From Roseitranquillus sp963709765 (GTDB lineage: Bacteria > Pseudomonadota > Alphaproteobacteria > Rhodobacterales > Rhodobacteraceae), in the NCBI GenBank assembly GCA_963709765.1, contig CAVPXL010000004.1:124001-188000 (forward strand): 64,000 bases of DNA, given 5' to 3'. Shown here piece after piece: positions 50,948-59,524 of this stretch; position 1 is the stretch's first letter; every line of letters starts with the position of its first letter. The position numbers were made by a program, and so were the translations under genes. Under the pieces are notes generated by a model. The model saw nothing but the letters and a program-made list of their open reading frames with translations, was not told where the DNA came from and ran no database searches.

Positions 50948-52549
50948 CTAGCCGTCGCTCACCCGCGAAAGGATCTCCTGCGTCGCCAGCCCGCCGACCG
51001 CGCCGGGCGTCAGGCCGCGATCGCCGTCGAGCCGCGCCGCGACATAGCCTGCGCCGACTGCATCCGGCGCGTGACGCAAAAGGACGCTCGCCGCCAGAAG
51101 CTGCGCCGACCGCTCGGCGAACAGGCGAGCTTCGGCCTCTGGCGGCAGATGTCGCCACCGCGCGCGGTGCTCCGTCAGCGCCGCGTCATAGTGCCGGCAG
51201 GCGCCCCGCGCGGCGTCCAGTTCATCGGACAGCGCCGCGCTCGCTTCGGCCTCGCGCGAGAGTGTGCGCAGGATATCGAGGCAGATGACATTCCCCGACC
51301 CCTCCCAGATTCCGTTGAGCGGCGCCTCGCGGTAGAGCAGAGGCAAGGGAGTGTCCTCCACGTATCCCGTGCCGCCCAGCGCCTCCATCGCCTCGGCGAT
51401 CACGGTGGGCGCCCGCTTGTTGGCGAGATACTTGGCCAGCGCGACCGCGAGCCGCGCGAAAGGCCGCTCGCCGGCATCGAACGCCGCCGCAACCCGGAAT
51501 CCGAGCGCCACCGCCCCCTCGACCTCCAGGGCCAGATCGGCCAGGACCTGGCGCATCAACGGCTGGTCGATCAGCTTGCGCTGGAACGCCGTGCGCCGTT
51601 CACACCACCAGACGGCCTCGGCCAGCGCCGCGCGCATCAGGCCGGCCGGAGCGAGCGCGGTGTCGAGCCGGGTGTGATGCACCATCTCGATGATGGTCGC
51701 GACCCCCCGTCCCTCCTCGCCGAGCTGCCAGGCCAGGGCGCCCGCATATTCGATCTCCGCCGAGGCGTTGGCGCGGTTGCCGAGCTTGTCCTTCAGCCGC
51801 ATCAGGCGGATCGTGTTGCGCCCGTCCGCCAACCAGCGCGGCACGAGAAAACAGGTCAGCCCGCCGGGCGCCTGCGCCAGCGTGAGGAACCCGTCCGACA
51901 TCGGCGCCGAGCAGAACCACTTGTGCCCGGTCAGGCGCCACGACTCGCCCGCGCGGTCGGCCCGCGTGGTATTGGCGCGCACGTCGGATCCGCCCTGCTT
52001 TTCCGTCATCGCCATCCCAAGCGTCGCGGCGCGCTTGCCGGCCACAGGCGCCACACTCGGATCGTAGGCGCGGGCCGTCAGCTTCGGAAGCCACTGCGCG
52101 GCGAGCGGCGAGTCCATGATCGCGGGAACGCCCGCATAGGTCATGGTCATCGGGCAGCAGACGCCCGGCTCGACCTGGCTGGTCAGATAAACCATAGCCG
52201 CATGGGTGACATGCCGCCCGCCGGTCCACGGCAAAGCGGCGTATCCGGCCTCGAGTCCGGCCTTCATCAAGCCGTGGTACGCCGGGTGAAACCTCACCTC
52301 GTCAAGCCGTCGCCCGCCCCGGTCGAACAATTGCGCCTCGGGCGGGTAGCGATTGGCCGCGCGACCGGCCTCGACCATATCCTCGGCCCCGATAGTCGCG
52401 GAATAGGCGGCCAGGTGGGTCGTGTCGCCGCCATGACGCACGATCGCTTCGCGCAGCGGCGCATCGCCGTCCCAGAGCTGGCGCGCTTGCGGGACAGGCT
52501 GGTTCTCGACGTTGTGGGTGCCGAGATCGGCGGAGGAGGGCATGCTCAT
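50948..52549 (-). CDS. AidB-like acyl-CoA dehydrogenase
   Basis: This 533-aa flavoprotein has the AidB layout, longer than standard acyl-CoA dehydrogenases. Features are C-C-P-M-T-M-T-Y-A (substrate pocket), M-T-E-K-Q-G-G-S-D-V-R and G-H-K-W-F-C-S-A-P (FAD-binding), and E-A-L-G-G-T-G-Y-V-E and W-E-G-S-G-N-V in the C-terminal half. E. coli AidB is part of the alkylation response, but many homologues are plain dehydrogenases. The start M-S-M-P-S-S is preferred; an earlier frame extension is low-complexity. It diverges from ftsB. Confidence 0.88.
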   Translation of the reverse strand: MSMPSSADLGTHNVENQPVPQARQLWDGDAPLREAIVRHGGDTTHLAAYSATIGAEDMVEAGRAANRYPPEAQLFDRGGRRLDEVRFHPAYHGLMKAGLEAGYAALPWTGGRHVTHAAMVYLTSQVEPGVCCPMTMTYAGVPAIMDSPLAAQWLPKLTARAYDPSVAPVAGKRAATLGMAMTEKQGGSDVRANTTRADRAGESWRLTGHKWFCSAPMSDGFLTLAQAPGGLTCFLVPRWLADGRNTIRLMRLKDKLGNRANASAEIEYAGALAWQLGEEGRGVATIIEMVHHTRLDTALAPAGLMRAALAEAVWWCERRTAFQRKLIDQPLMRQVLADLALEVEGAVALGFRVAAAFDAGERPFARLAVALAKYLANKRAPTVIAEAMEALGGTGYVEDTPLPLLYREAPLNGIWEGSGNVICLDILRTLSREAEASAALSDELDAARGACRHYDAALTEHRARWRHLPPEAEARLFAERSAQLLAASVLLRHAPDAVGAGYVAARLDGDRGLTPGAVGGLATQEILSRVSDG

Positions 52550-52649
52550 GCCCCGGAGGATAGCGGTCTGCCGCGCTGTCTCAAAGAGCTCGCGACTCCG
52601 TCGGGCGCGCTGCATCCCGCCGCCTCGGATCGCGCCGCGACTGCGGCAG

Positions 52650-52684
52650 CGGCCGCAGGGGGTTCGATGCCCCCTGCGGCCGCC
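52650..52684. other. Perfect 14-bp hairpin with a seven-base loop in a divergent intergenic region
   Basis: GCGGCCGCAGGGGG pairs perfectly with CCCCCTGCGGCCGC around TTCGATG. No T-tract follows on either strand. It lies in the 269-base gap between the acyl-CoA dehydrogenase and ftsB starts, so it cannot be a normal terminator for either. Nothing else in the gap is supportable. Confidence 0.6.
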
Positions 52685-52818
52685 CCCCCCAAAGGCGCTG
52701 TCGCTCAACGGGCACGGTTCGCGGCCGATGGGGTCACCCCCGCTGGTCGTGGCAGCGTCCGGCTGGCATTCTCCCATCATGGCCCGCGAACGGGCTTCAC
52801 GAAGCGAGGAAAAGCGGC

Positions 52819-53118
52819 ATGACCAGCGACAGGCGCCCGGGCTTCGGCATCCTCGTCTTCGTGGCCTGCACCTGCGTGCTCGGCCTCTATTTCACCTTCG
52901 CCAGCGTCCAGGGTGATTACGGCCTGTTCCGTCGCCTCGAGATCAACGCCGAAGCCGAGGCGCTCCGGCACGAGCGCGCCACCCTGCTGGCCGACGTGGC
53001 CACCTTGCGCAACAAGACGCGGCGGCTCTCGGACGATTACCTCGACCTCGACCTGCTCGACGAGCAGGCCCGCAGCGTTCTGGGTCTCGTGCGCCATGAC
53101 GAGATCGTTCTCGACTAG
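52819..53118 (+). CDS. ftsB: Septum formation initiator FtsB-like protein
   Basis: This 99-aa bitopic membrane protein has a short cytoplasmic N-terminus, one transmembrane helix (residues about 9-28) and a periplasmic coiled coil rich in Leu, Glu, Arg and Ala (residues 40-75). It ends with the conserved L-D-E-Q-A-R-S-V-L-G-L segment of alphaproteobacterial FtsB/DivIC homologues. FtsB bridges FtsL and FtsQ in the divisome. AGCGAGGAAA lies before the start. It precedes the pyruvate dehydrogenase operon, a conserved neighbourhood. Confidence 0.87.
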   Translation: MTSDRRPGFGILVFVACTCVLGLYFTFASVQGDYGLFRRLEINAEAEALRHERATLLADVATLRNKTRRLSDDYLDLDLLDEQARSVLGLVRHDEIVLD

Positions 53119-53227
53119 TTGGCCGGCCGCGACTTGCCGCAGTGCAGCGACGAATCCGGGGTGCCTTGCCCCCAGACGCACGTTAACTGTAGGCAATGGC
53201 AACAAGTCCGCACGAGGGAGGGGCAGC

Positions 53228-54241
53228 ATGGCGACCAGGCGAACCACCAAGAAGTCCGGCGTCGAGAAGGATGAACTCCTCGGCTATTATCGCGAGATGC
53301 TGCTGATCCGGCGGTTCGAGGAAAAGGCCGGTCAGCTCTACGGCATGGGACTGATCGGCGGCTTCTGCCACCTCTATATCGGCCAGGAAGCGGTCGTCGT
53401 CGGCCTGGAGGCATGCGCCAAGGACGGCGACAAGCGCGTCACCACCTACCGCGACCACGGCCACATGCTGGCCTGCGGGATGGATCCGAAAGGCGTGATG
53501 GCCGAGCTCACGGGCCGCGAGGGCGGCTATTCCCGCGGCAAGGGCGGCTCGATGCACATGTTCTCCAAGGAGAAGGACTTCTACGGCGGCCACGGAATCG
53601 TCGGAGCCAATGTGCCTCTCGGCGCGGGGCTGGCGTTCTCCGACAAGTACCGCGGCAACGATCGCGTGACCTTCACCTATTTCGGCGACGGCGCGGCCAA
53701 CCAGGGGCAGGTCTACGAGGCCTACAACATGGCCGAACTCTGGGACCTGCCGGTCATCTTCGTGATCGAGAACAACCGCTACGCCATGGGCACCTCTGTC
53801 CAGCGCGCCACCAAGAGCCCCAGCCTCTGGAAGCGCGGCGCCGCCTACGGGATCGAGGGAGAGGAAGTCGACGGCATGGACGTGCTGGCGGTGAAGGAGG
53901 CGGGCGAGAAGGCGGTGAAGCACTGCCGCGAGGGCAAGGGCCCCTACATCCTCGAGGTCATGACCTACCGTTACCGCGGCCACTCCATGTCGGACCCCGC
54001 CAAGTACCGCACCCGCGACGAGGTCCAGAAGATGCGAGAGGAGCGCGACCCGATCGAGCAGGTCAAGCGGCGGCTTCTCGACGCCGGCGCCAGCGAGGAC
54101 GAGATCAAGGCCGTCGACAAGGACATCAAGGAACGCGTCAACGAGGCCACGGAGTTCGCCAAGGAAAGTCCCGAGCCAGCCGAGAGCGAGCTCTGGACCG
54201 ACATCTACGCCAAAGAGGTGCCGCAGGGAGTGGAGGCATGA
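53228..54241 (+). CDS. pdhA: Pyruvate dehydrogenase E1 component, alpha subunit
   Basis: This 337-aa thiamine-diphosphate enzyme subunit decarboxylates pyruvate. It has R-R-F-E-E-K near residue 28, Y-I-G-Q-E-A-V, the T-Y-R-D-H-G-H segment, and the thiamine-binding motif G-D-G-A-A-N-Q-G-Q...E-N-N-R-Y. The phosphorylation loop-like Y-R-Y-R-G-H-S-M-S-D-P is present. Its start follows GAGGGAGG. The E1 beta gene lies 95 bases downstream. Confidence 0.95.
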   Translation: MATRRTTKKSGVEKDELLGYYREMLLIRRFEEKAGQLYGMGLIGGFCHLYIGQEAVVVGLEACAKDGDKRVTTYRDHGHMLACGMDPKGVMAELTGREGGYSRGKGGSMHMFSKEKDFYGGHGIVGANVPLGAGLAFSDKYRGNDRVTFTYFGDGAANQGQVYEAYNMAELWDLPVIFVIENNRYAMGTSVQRATKSPSLWKRGAAYGIEGEEVDGMDVLAVKEAGEKAVKHCREGKGPYILEVMTYRYRGHSMSDPAKYRTRDEVQKMREERDPIEQVKRRLLDAGASEDEIKAVDKDIKERVNEATEFAKESPEPAESELWTDIYAKEVPQGVEA

Positions 54242-54336
54242 TTGCCCCGCCCCGCCGCGCCGGACCGCGCGCCCGTCGCGAAACAGGAAACGAGATCCGT
54301 CTGCCTCTCGCCGAGGTTTTCGGGGGAGGACGCTGA

Positions 54337-55729
54337 ATGGCCACGCAAATTCTGATGCCCGCCCTGTCGCCCACCATGGAGGAGGGAACGCTGGCCAAGT
54401 GGCTGGTCAAGGAGGGCGACACCGTATCGTCGGGCGACATCCTTGCCGAGATCGAGACCGACAAGGCGACCATGGAATTCGAGGCCGTCGATGAGGGCAC
54501 GCTCGGCAAGATCCTGATCGAGGAAGGCACCGAGGGCGTGAAGGTCAACACGCCCATCGCCGTGCTGGTCGAGGAGGGCGAAAGCGCCGACGACATCGAC
54601 CTCGACGACGCGAGCGCCGAACAGGCCGCCCCCGCCGACAAGGAACAGTCGAGCGAGACCGGCCCTTCGGACGGCGCTTCCCACCCGAGTTCCGGCCGCC
54701 CCGAAGAAGTCGCGGCCGGTGGAGCCCGAGGTTCCCGAGGGCACCGAGATGGTCAAGCAGACGCTCCGCGAGGCGCTGCGCGACGCCATGGCCGAGGAGA
54801 TGCGCCGCGACGAGGCAGTCTTCGTCATGGGCGAGGAAGTCGCCGAGTACCAGGGCGCCTACAAGGTGACTCAGGGGTTGCTCGACGAGTTCGGTGCGCG
54901 CCGGGTGATCGACACGCCCATCACCGAGCACGGGTTCGCGGGGATCGGCGTCGGCGCGGCGTTCGGCGGGCTGCGGCCGATCGTGGAATTCATGACCTGG
55001 AACTTCGCGATGCAGGCGATCGACCAGATCATCAACTCGGCCGCCAAGACGCTCTACATGTCCGGTGGCCAGATGGGCTGTCCGATCGTGTTCCGCGGCC
55101 CCAACGGAGCCGCCGCGCGCGTGGGCGCCCAGCACAGCCAGGACTATGCCGCATGGTATTCCAGCGTGCCCGGGCTCAAGGTGGTGCAGGCCTATTCCGC
55201 GATGGACGCCAAGGGCCTGCTCAAGAGCGCGATCCGCGACCCGAACCCGGTCGTCTTCCTCGAGAACGAAATCCTCTACGGACGTTCCTTCGAGGTGCCC
55301 AAACTCGATGACTACACCGTGCCGTTCGGCAAGGCGCGGATCTGGCGCGAGGGCGGCGACGTGACTCTGGTGAGCTGGGGGATCGGCATGACCTACGCGC
55401 TCGAGGCGGCCGACGCGCTTGCCGAAAGCGGGATCGCGGCCGAGGTGATCGACCTGCGGACCCTGCGCCCGCTCGACATGGAGACGGTGATCGAGAGCGT
55501 GAAGAAGACGAACCGCTGCGTCACCATCGAAGAGGCCTGGCCGGTCGCGTCCATGTCTGACCACATCGGCGCGACGATCATGCGCGAAGCCTTCGACTAT
55601 CTCGACGCCCCGGTCTTGGCGTGCACCGGCAAGGACGTTCCCATGCCCTACGCCGCGAACCTCGAAAAGCTCGCCCTGACAAGCGTCAAGGAGGTCGTCG
55701 AGGCGGTGCGCGCGGTGACGTACAAGTGA
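54337..55729 (+). CDS. pdhB: Pyruvate dehydrogenase E1 beta subunit with N-terminal lipoyl domain (apparent +1 frameshift)
   Basis: The N-terminal frame encodes a lipoyl domain (residues 1-80; lipoylation lysine in E-T-D-K-A-T-M-E-F) and an acidic linker. The next frame continues V-E-P-E-V-P-E-G-T-E-M-V into the E1 beta fold, with G-E-E-V-A-E-Y-Q-G-A-Y, T-P-I-T-E-H-G-F-A-G and the C-terminal transketolase domain. One extra base must lie in the linker near 54660-54700. The repaired protein is 463 aa. A lipoylated E1 beta is known in alphaproteobacteria. The shift is in a low-complexity linker and I regard it as a sequence error. Confidence 0.88.
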
Positions 55730-55737
55730 GATCGGCC

Positions 55738-55992
55738 ATGACATTTTGGATCGAGCGGCTGGACGACGATGGGGGCGGAATCCACGTGCGGGAGCCCGGT
55801 GGCGATATCGCTGGTCTCGTGCCGCGAGATCACCTGGATGACGAGATCGGGAAACGATCCGCGTCCGAAGCCCGACGCGCACGTGTCGAAGCGAATGCTG
55901 CAGGAATTCCGCTGGCTCTCGGAGCACAGAAGGCGAATGGCGAGCAAAGTCTCGCGCCATCCGACCGACTTGTGTTGAGGAATGCGGGCTGA
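55738..55992 (+). CDS. Small hypothetical protein in the pdh operon (84 aa)
   Basis: I do not recognise this 84-aa protein. It starts M-T-F-W-I-E-R-L-D-D-D and is rich in charged residues, with no signal peptide or membrane segment. It begins 9 bases after the pdhB stop and overlaps the next small gene by one base, so it should be cotranscribed with the pyruvate dehydrogenase genes. Its position suggests an accessory or assembly role, but that is inference. Confidence 0.55.
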   Translation: MTFWIERLDDDGGGIHVREPGGDIAGLVPRDHLDDEIGKRSASEARRARVEANAAGIPLALGAQKANGEQSLAPSDRLVLRNAG

Positions 55993-56237
55993 TGGAGGTC
56001 GCGGGGTTCGATCATTCCCGCGCGGCCTGGCGCGTGCAGGTGCGCGCGGGGGATCGGTGTCTGACGGGCTGGGTGCCGGAAGCCCTCGTGGCTTCCGACA
56101 CCGCCCGACCGCCGCACGAAGATGTCTATCGCTGGCTGGACCGGCACCAACGAAAGATCGAACGGGCGCTGGCCGCGCGGGCGGCGGGACGTGTTCCCGC
56201 CTCGCCCTTTGACGGTCTGACCCTGAGGGAGGAATAA
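55992..56237 (+). CDS. Small hypothetical protein in the pdh operon (81 aa, DUF1488-like)
   Basis: This 81-aa protein has a small beta-rich N-terminal half (A-W-R-V-Q-V-R-A-G-D-R-C-L) and a helical second half (V-Y-R-W-L-D-R-H-Q-R-K-I-E-R-A-L). The layout is reminiscent of DUF1488, a family of unknown function, but the match is not certain. It overlaps the preceding small gene by one base and ends 1 base before the pdhC start. Both small genes interrupt the otherwise standard pdhB-pdhC junction. Confidence 0.6.
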   Translation: MEVAGFDHSRAAWRVQVRAGDRCLTGWVPEALVASDTARPPHEDVYRWLDRHQRKIERALAARAAGRVPASPFDGLTLREE

Positions 56238-56238
56238 G

Positions 56239-57600
56239 ATGCCGACCGAGATTTTGATGCCCGCCCTGTCGCCCACCATGGAAGAGGGCACACTCTCGAA
56301 ATGGCTGGTCAAGGAAGGCGACACCGTGGCCGCCGGCGACCTGCTGGCCGAGATCGAGACCGACAAGGCCACGATGGAATTCGAGGCCGTCGACGAAGGC
56401 ACGGTCGGCAAGATCCTCGTGGACGAGGGCAGTGAGGGCGTGAAGGTCAACACACCCATCGCCGTGCTGCTGGCCGAGGGCGAAGGCGCCGACGACATCG
56501 GGGCGACCTCGTCCGCGCCCAAGCCGGCCGCGAATGGCGCCGACAGCAAGACCGAACCCGCCGCCGCCTCGGGGGCGACGGCGCCTGCCGAAGGGTATGG
56601 GCGGGGCGAAGCGAAGGACGCCGCCGCACCGGCATCGGCAGGCGGGTCGGCGGCTGCGAGCGATTCGGGAGAGCGGATCTTCGCCTCGCCGTTGGCACGC
56701 CGGATCGCGAAGGACAAGGGACTGGACCTCACGGCCATCCAGGGGTCTGGACCGAAAGGCCGGATCGTGAAGGCCGACGTGGAGAACGCCAAGCCCGGCG
56801 CGAAGCCTGCCGCGGCCGATGCCGCAGCCTCGCCGTCCCCCGTCGAGACGACCAAGACAGCGCCAACCGGCCTGGGAGCCGATCAGGTCATCAAGATGTA
56901 CGAGGGGCGCGAGTTTACCGAAGTCAAGCTCGACGGGATGCGCAAGACCATCGCCGCTCGTCTGACCGAGGCCAAGCAGACGATCCCGCACTTCTACCTG
57001 CGCCGTGACATCCGGCTGGACGCGCTGCTGAAGTTCCGCAGCCAGCTCAACAAGCAGCTCGAGGCCCGCGGCGTGAAGTTGAGCGTCAACGATTTCATCA
57101 TCAAGGCCTGCGCCATGGCCCTGCAGGAAAATCCCAAGGCCAACGCCGTCTGGGCGGGTGACCGGGTTCTGGAGCTGAAGCCCTCGGACGTGGCGGTGGC
57201 GGTGGCGATCGAGGGCGGGCTCTTCACGCCGGTGCTCAAGGACGCGCACATCAAATCGCTCTCGGCGCTCTCGGCCGAGATGAAGGACCTCGCCAAGCGC
57301 GCCCGTGACCGCAAGCTCGCACCGCACGAATACCAGGGCGGGTCGTTCGCGGTGTCCAATCTCGGCATGTTCGGGATCGACAACTTCGATGCGGTCATCA
57401 ACCCGCCGCACGGTGGAATCCTCGCGGTCGGCGCTGGCGTCAAGAAACCCGTCGTCAGCGAAGACGGCGCGGTGGCGACGGCAACGGTGATGAGCGTGAC
57501 GCTCTCGGTCGATCATCGGGTGATCGACGGCGCGTTGGGTGCCGAGCTGCTCAAATCCATCGTCGACAACCTTGAAAATCCGATTGGAATGCTTGCATGA
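56239..57600 (+). CDS. pdhC: Pyruvate dehydrogenase E2 component (dihydrolipoamide acetyltransferase)
   Basis: This 453-aa core enzyme moves the acetyl group from lipoate to CoA. One lipoyl domain (lysine in E-T-D-K-A-T-M-E-F) occupies residues 1-80. An Ala/Pro-rich linker follows, then the E1/E3-binding domain near 150 (F-A-S-P-L-A-R-R-I-A-K-D-K-G) and the acetyltransferase domain, with catalytic V-D-H-R-V-I-D-G near residue 420. The lipoyl domain is almost identical to that of pdhB, suggesting domain duplication. No E3 (lpd) gene is seen in this window. Confidence 0.95.
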   Translation: MPTEILMPALSPTMEEGTLSKWLVKEGDTVAAGDLLAEIETDKATMEFEAVDEGTVGKILVDEGSEGVKVNTPIAVLLAEGEGADDIGATSSAPKPAANGADSKTEPAAASGATAPAEGYGRGEAKDAAAPASAGGSAAASDSGERIFASPLARRIAKDKGLDLTAIQGSGPKGRIVKADVENAKPGAKPAAADAAASPSPVETTKTAPTGLGADQVIKMYEGREFTEVKLDGMRKTIAARLTEAKQTIPHFYLRRDIRLDALLKFRSQLNKQLEARGVKLSVNDFIIKACAMALQENPKANAVWAGDRVLELKPSDVAVAVAIEGGLFTPVLKDAHIKSLSALSAEMKDLAKRARDRKLAPHEYQGGSFAVSNLGMFGIDNFDAVINPPHGGILAVGAGVKKPVVSEDGAVATATVMSVTLSVDHRVIDGALGAELLKSIVDNLENPIGMLA

Positions 57601-57830
57601 CACGTCTCGCTTTTGCACTGCCCCTTCTCCTCGCCGCGACAACAGCGTCGGCCCAGACGGCCCTGCCCTCCCCCGAAGCGTGCGACGCGGTCCGCCAGCG
57701 GGTGCAGGTCGCGCTTGGCCAGGCCGACCGCGCCTTGCGGGATGACGATTTCGAACAGGCGAGCCTCTGGACTGGCGTGGCCGCCGACTATTCGGTGATC
57801 TTCGACACGTTCTGCCAAGACGCCGAGTGA
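57597..57830 (+). CDS. Small secreted hypothetical protein
   Basis: This 77-aa protein has a signal peptide (L-P-L-L-L-A-A-T-T-A-S-A) and a short helical mature part with two cysteines (E-A-C-D and T-F-C-Q) that could form a disulfide. It overlaps pdhC by ATGA and the LysE gene by GTGA, so all three are coupled. I do not recognise the family. Confidence 0.65.
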   Translation: MTRLAFALPLLLAATTASAQTALPSPEACDAVRQRVQVALGQADRALRDDDFEQASLWTGVAADYSVIFDTFCQDAE

Positions 57831-58444
57831 TCGAGACAGGCGCCTGGCTCGCATTCACCGCCGCTTCCGTGCTGGTGGTGATCGTGCCGGGGCCGACGGT
57901 CACGATCATCGTCGCCAACAGCCTGCGCGGCGGATCGCGCGCCGGGCTACTGAACGTGGCGGGCACTCAGGCCGGCCTCGCGCTGATGATCCTCGTTCTC
58001 GCGGTCGGACTGGAAGCGGTCGTCGCACGTGCCAGCACGATCTTCGACGTCTTGCGCCTGATCGGGGCCGGCTATCTGATCTGGCTCGGCATGCAGACGT
58101 GGCGTGGCGGCAGATTGGCACGGATCAGCGCCGCGCCGTCCCGTTCCGGGCGCGCGCTCTTTCTCCAGGGGCTGCTGGTGATCTGGTCGAACCCCAAGGC
58201 GCTGCTGTTCTTCGGCGCATTCATTCCGCAATTCGTCAACACCGGGCGGGCAGCAGCGCCGCAGGTTCTGCTTCTGGGCTCCACATTCATGGCGGTCGCG
58301 ACCCTGTTTGACGGCGCCTATGCGGTGGTTGCCGGTCGTGCCGGCTCATGGCTGTCGGCACGGCGCGTGAGAACGGTGGAACGGGTCTCCGGCGCCTGCC
58401 TGATCGGCGGCGGAACATGGCTCGTCATCGCCCGCCCCTCCTGA
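57827..58444 (+). CDS. LysE/RhtB family amino-acid exporter
   Basis: This 205-aa membrane protein has five to six helices and the family's V-P-G-P-T motif near the start (I-V-P-G-P-T-V-T). It also has G-A-G-Y-L-I-W-L-G in the middle and N-P-K-A-L-L-F-F near residue 125. LysE/RhtB proteins export amino acids or homoserine lactones. The start is GTG overlapping the preceding stop (GTGA). The 190 bases after it hold no gene I can support. Confidence 0.88.
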   Translation: MIETGAWLAFTAASVLVVIVPGPTVTIIVANSLRGGSRAGLLNVAGTQAGLALMILVLAVGLEAVVARASTIFDVLRLIGAGYLIWLGMQTWRGGRLARISAAPSRSGRALFLQGLLVIWSNPKALLFFGAFIPQFVNTGRAAAPQVLLLGSTFMAVATLFDGAYAVVAGRAGSWLSARRVRTVERVSGACLIGGGTWLVIARPS

Positions 58445-58635
58445 TCCGCCACCGTGCGTCCCGATCCCGTGCTCCGATCGCACAAAGCCGGCCGATTTGC
58501 CCAAGCCACGCACGGGGCAGGCGTACCGGAACGACTCCGAACGGCACCTTCCCGCATCTGACTGGATCATTGCCCGCGACAGTGGCGTCCGGCCGAGTGT
58601 CTCCCGCAAGGGGCGGAGAGGTCGGGCGCGCCCGT

Positions 58636-59445
58636 TCAGACGCCGCGCGGCAGCAAATGGTCCATGCTGATCGAGGGCTGAGCGCACCCCGCCTCGCCCA
58701 CGATCCGCGCGGGCACCCCGGCGACCGTCTTGCAGGGCGGCACATCCTCCAGGACCACCGATCCCGCAGCGATCCGGCTGCAATGGCCGACACGGATATT
58801 GCCCAGGACCTTGGCTCCCGCCCCGATCAGGACGCCGTCGCCGATCTTGGGGTGACGGTCCTCCTCTTCCTTGCCGGTGCCGCCGAGCGTCACCGAATGC
58901 AGCATCGAGACGTTGTCGCCCACGACTGCCGTCTCGCCGATCACGATGGAATGGGCGTGGTCGATCATGATCCCCTTGCCGATCCGCGCCGCCGGGTGAA
59001 TGTCGATCCCGAATTGTTCGCTCACGCGCATCTGGACGTAATACGCCAGATCCCGCCTGCCCTTGCACCAGAGCCAGTGGGCGATCCGGTAGGCCTGGAT
59101 CGCCTGGTAGCCCTTGAAGTACAGGATCGGCTGCAGCAGGCGGTGGCACGCAGGATCGCGCTCGAAGGTCGCCACCAGATCGGTGCGGGCCGCCGCGCCG
59201 ATCGTCTGGTCCTCGGCCAGCGACTCGTCGGCGATCTCGCGCACCAGCTGCTCGGACATCTCTGCCGAGGCGAGCTTGAGCGAGAGGCGATAGGCCAGCG
59301 CCGCTTCAAATGTCGTGTGGTGCAGGATCGAGGAATGGATCAGTCCGCCCAGCAGCGGCTCATCGGCGACAGCTTCGGCAGCCTCGCTCCGGATCCGGGT
59401 CCAGGTCGGGTCGAGATCGGCCAGTTGAATGCGTGTGTCGGCCAT
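58636..59445 (-). CDS. cysE: Serine O-acetyltransferase
   Basis: This 269-aa enzyme makes O-acetylserine, the first step of cysteine synthesis. An N-terminal helical domain (residues about 1-140) precedes left-handed hexapeptide repeats with I-D-I-H-P-A-A-R-I-G and G-I-M-I-D-H-A-H-S-I-V-I-G-E-T-A. G-G-T-G-K and P-C-K-T-V-A-G-V-P-A-R-I follow. AAGGAG lies 9 bases before M-A-D-T-R. A 21-base palindrome sits 20 bases upstream of the start. It lies downstream of the dGTPase-like gene on the same strand. Confidence 0.92.
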   Translation of the reverse strand: MADTRIQLADLDPTWTRIRSEAAEAVADEPLLGGLIHSSILHHTTFEAALAYRLSLKLASAEMSEQLVREIADESLAEDQTIGAAARTDLVATFERDPACHRLLQPILYFKGYQAIQAYRIAHWLWCKGRRDLAYYVQMRVSEQFGIDIHPAARIGKGIMIDHAHSIVIGETAVVGDNVSMLHSVTLGGTGKEEEDRHPKIGDGVLIGAGAKVLGNIRVGHCSRIAAGSVVLEDVPPCKTVAGVPARIVGEAGCAQPSISMDHLLPRGV

Positions 59446-59465
59446 CGCACGGCGCTCCTTCTTCG

Positions 59466-59486
59466 ATTGGACGAGCCTAGTCCAAT
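59466..59486 (-). promoter_or_regulatory. Operator-like palindrome upstream of cysE
   Basis: ATTGGAC and GTCCAAT form a perfect inverted repeat with a 7-base spacer, centred about 31 bases before the cysE start. The spacing and symmetry suit a dimeric repressor. I cannot match it to a named regulator. Confidence 0.55.
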
Positions 59487-59524
59487 TCCTGTTCCTCGCC
59501 AACTTGAGGCGGCCGCGCACGCGA

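Noticed and set aside
52650..52684. Possible tRNA or tmRNA fragment
   Set aside because: Only a T-arm-like hairpin is present. There is no acceptor, D-arm or anticodon arm and no CCA, so no RNA gene is called.
51071..52822. A 583-codon plus-strand open frame over the acyl-CoA dehydrogenase
   Set aside because: The opposite strand encodes a complete AidB-like enzyme with all motifs. This frame is Arg/Gln/His-rich with no domain.
55648..57966. A 772-codon minus-strand open frame over the pdh genes
   Set aside because: It is antisense to pdhC and its neighbours, has biased composition and no recognisable domain. Long antisense frames are expected at this GC content.
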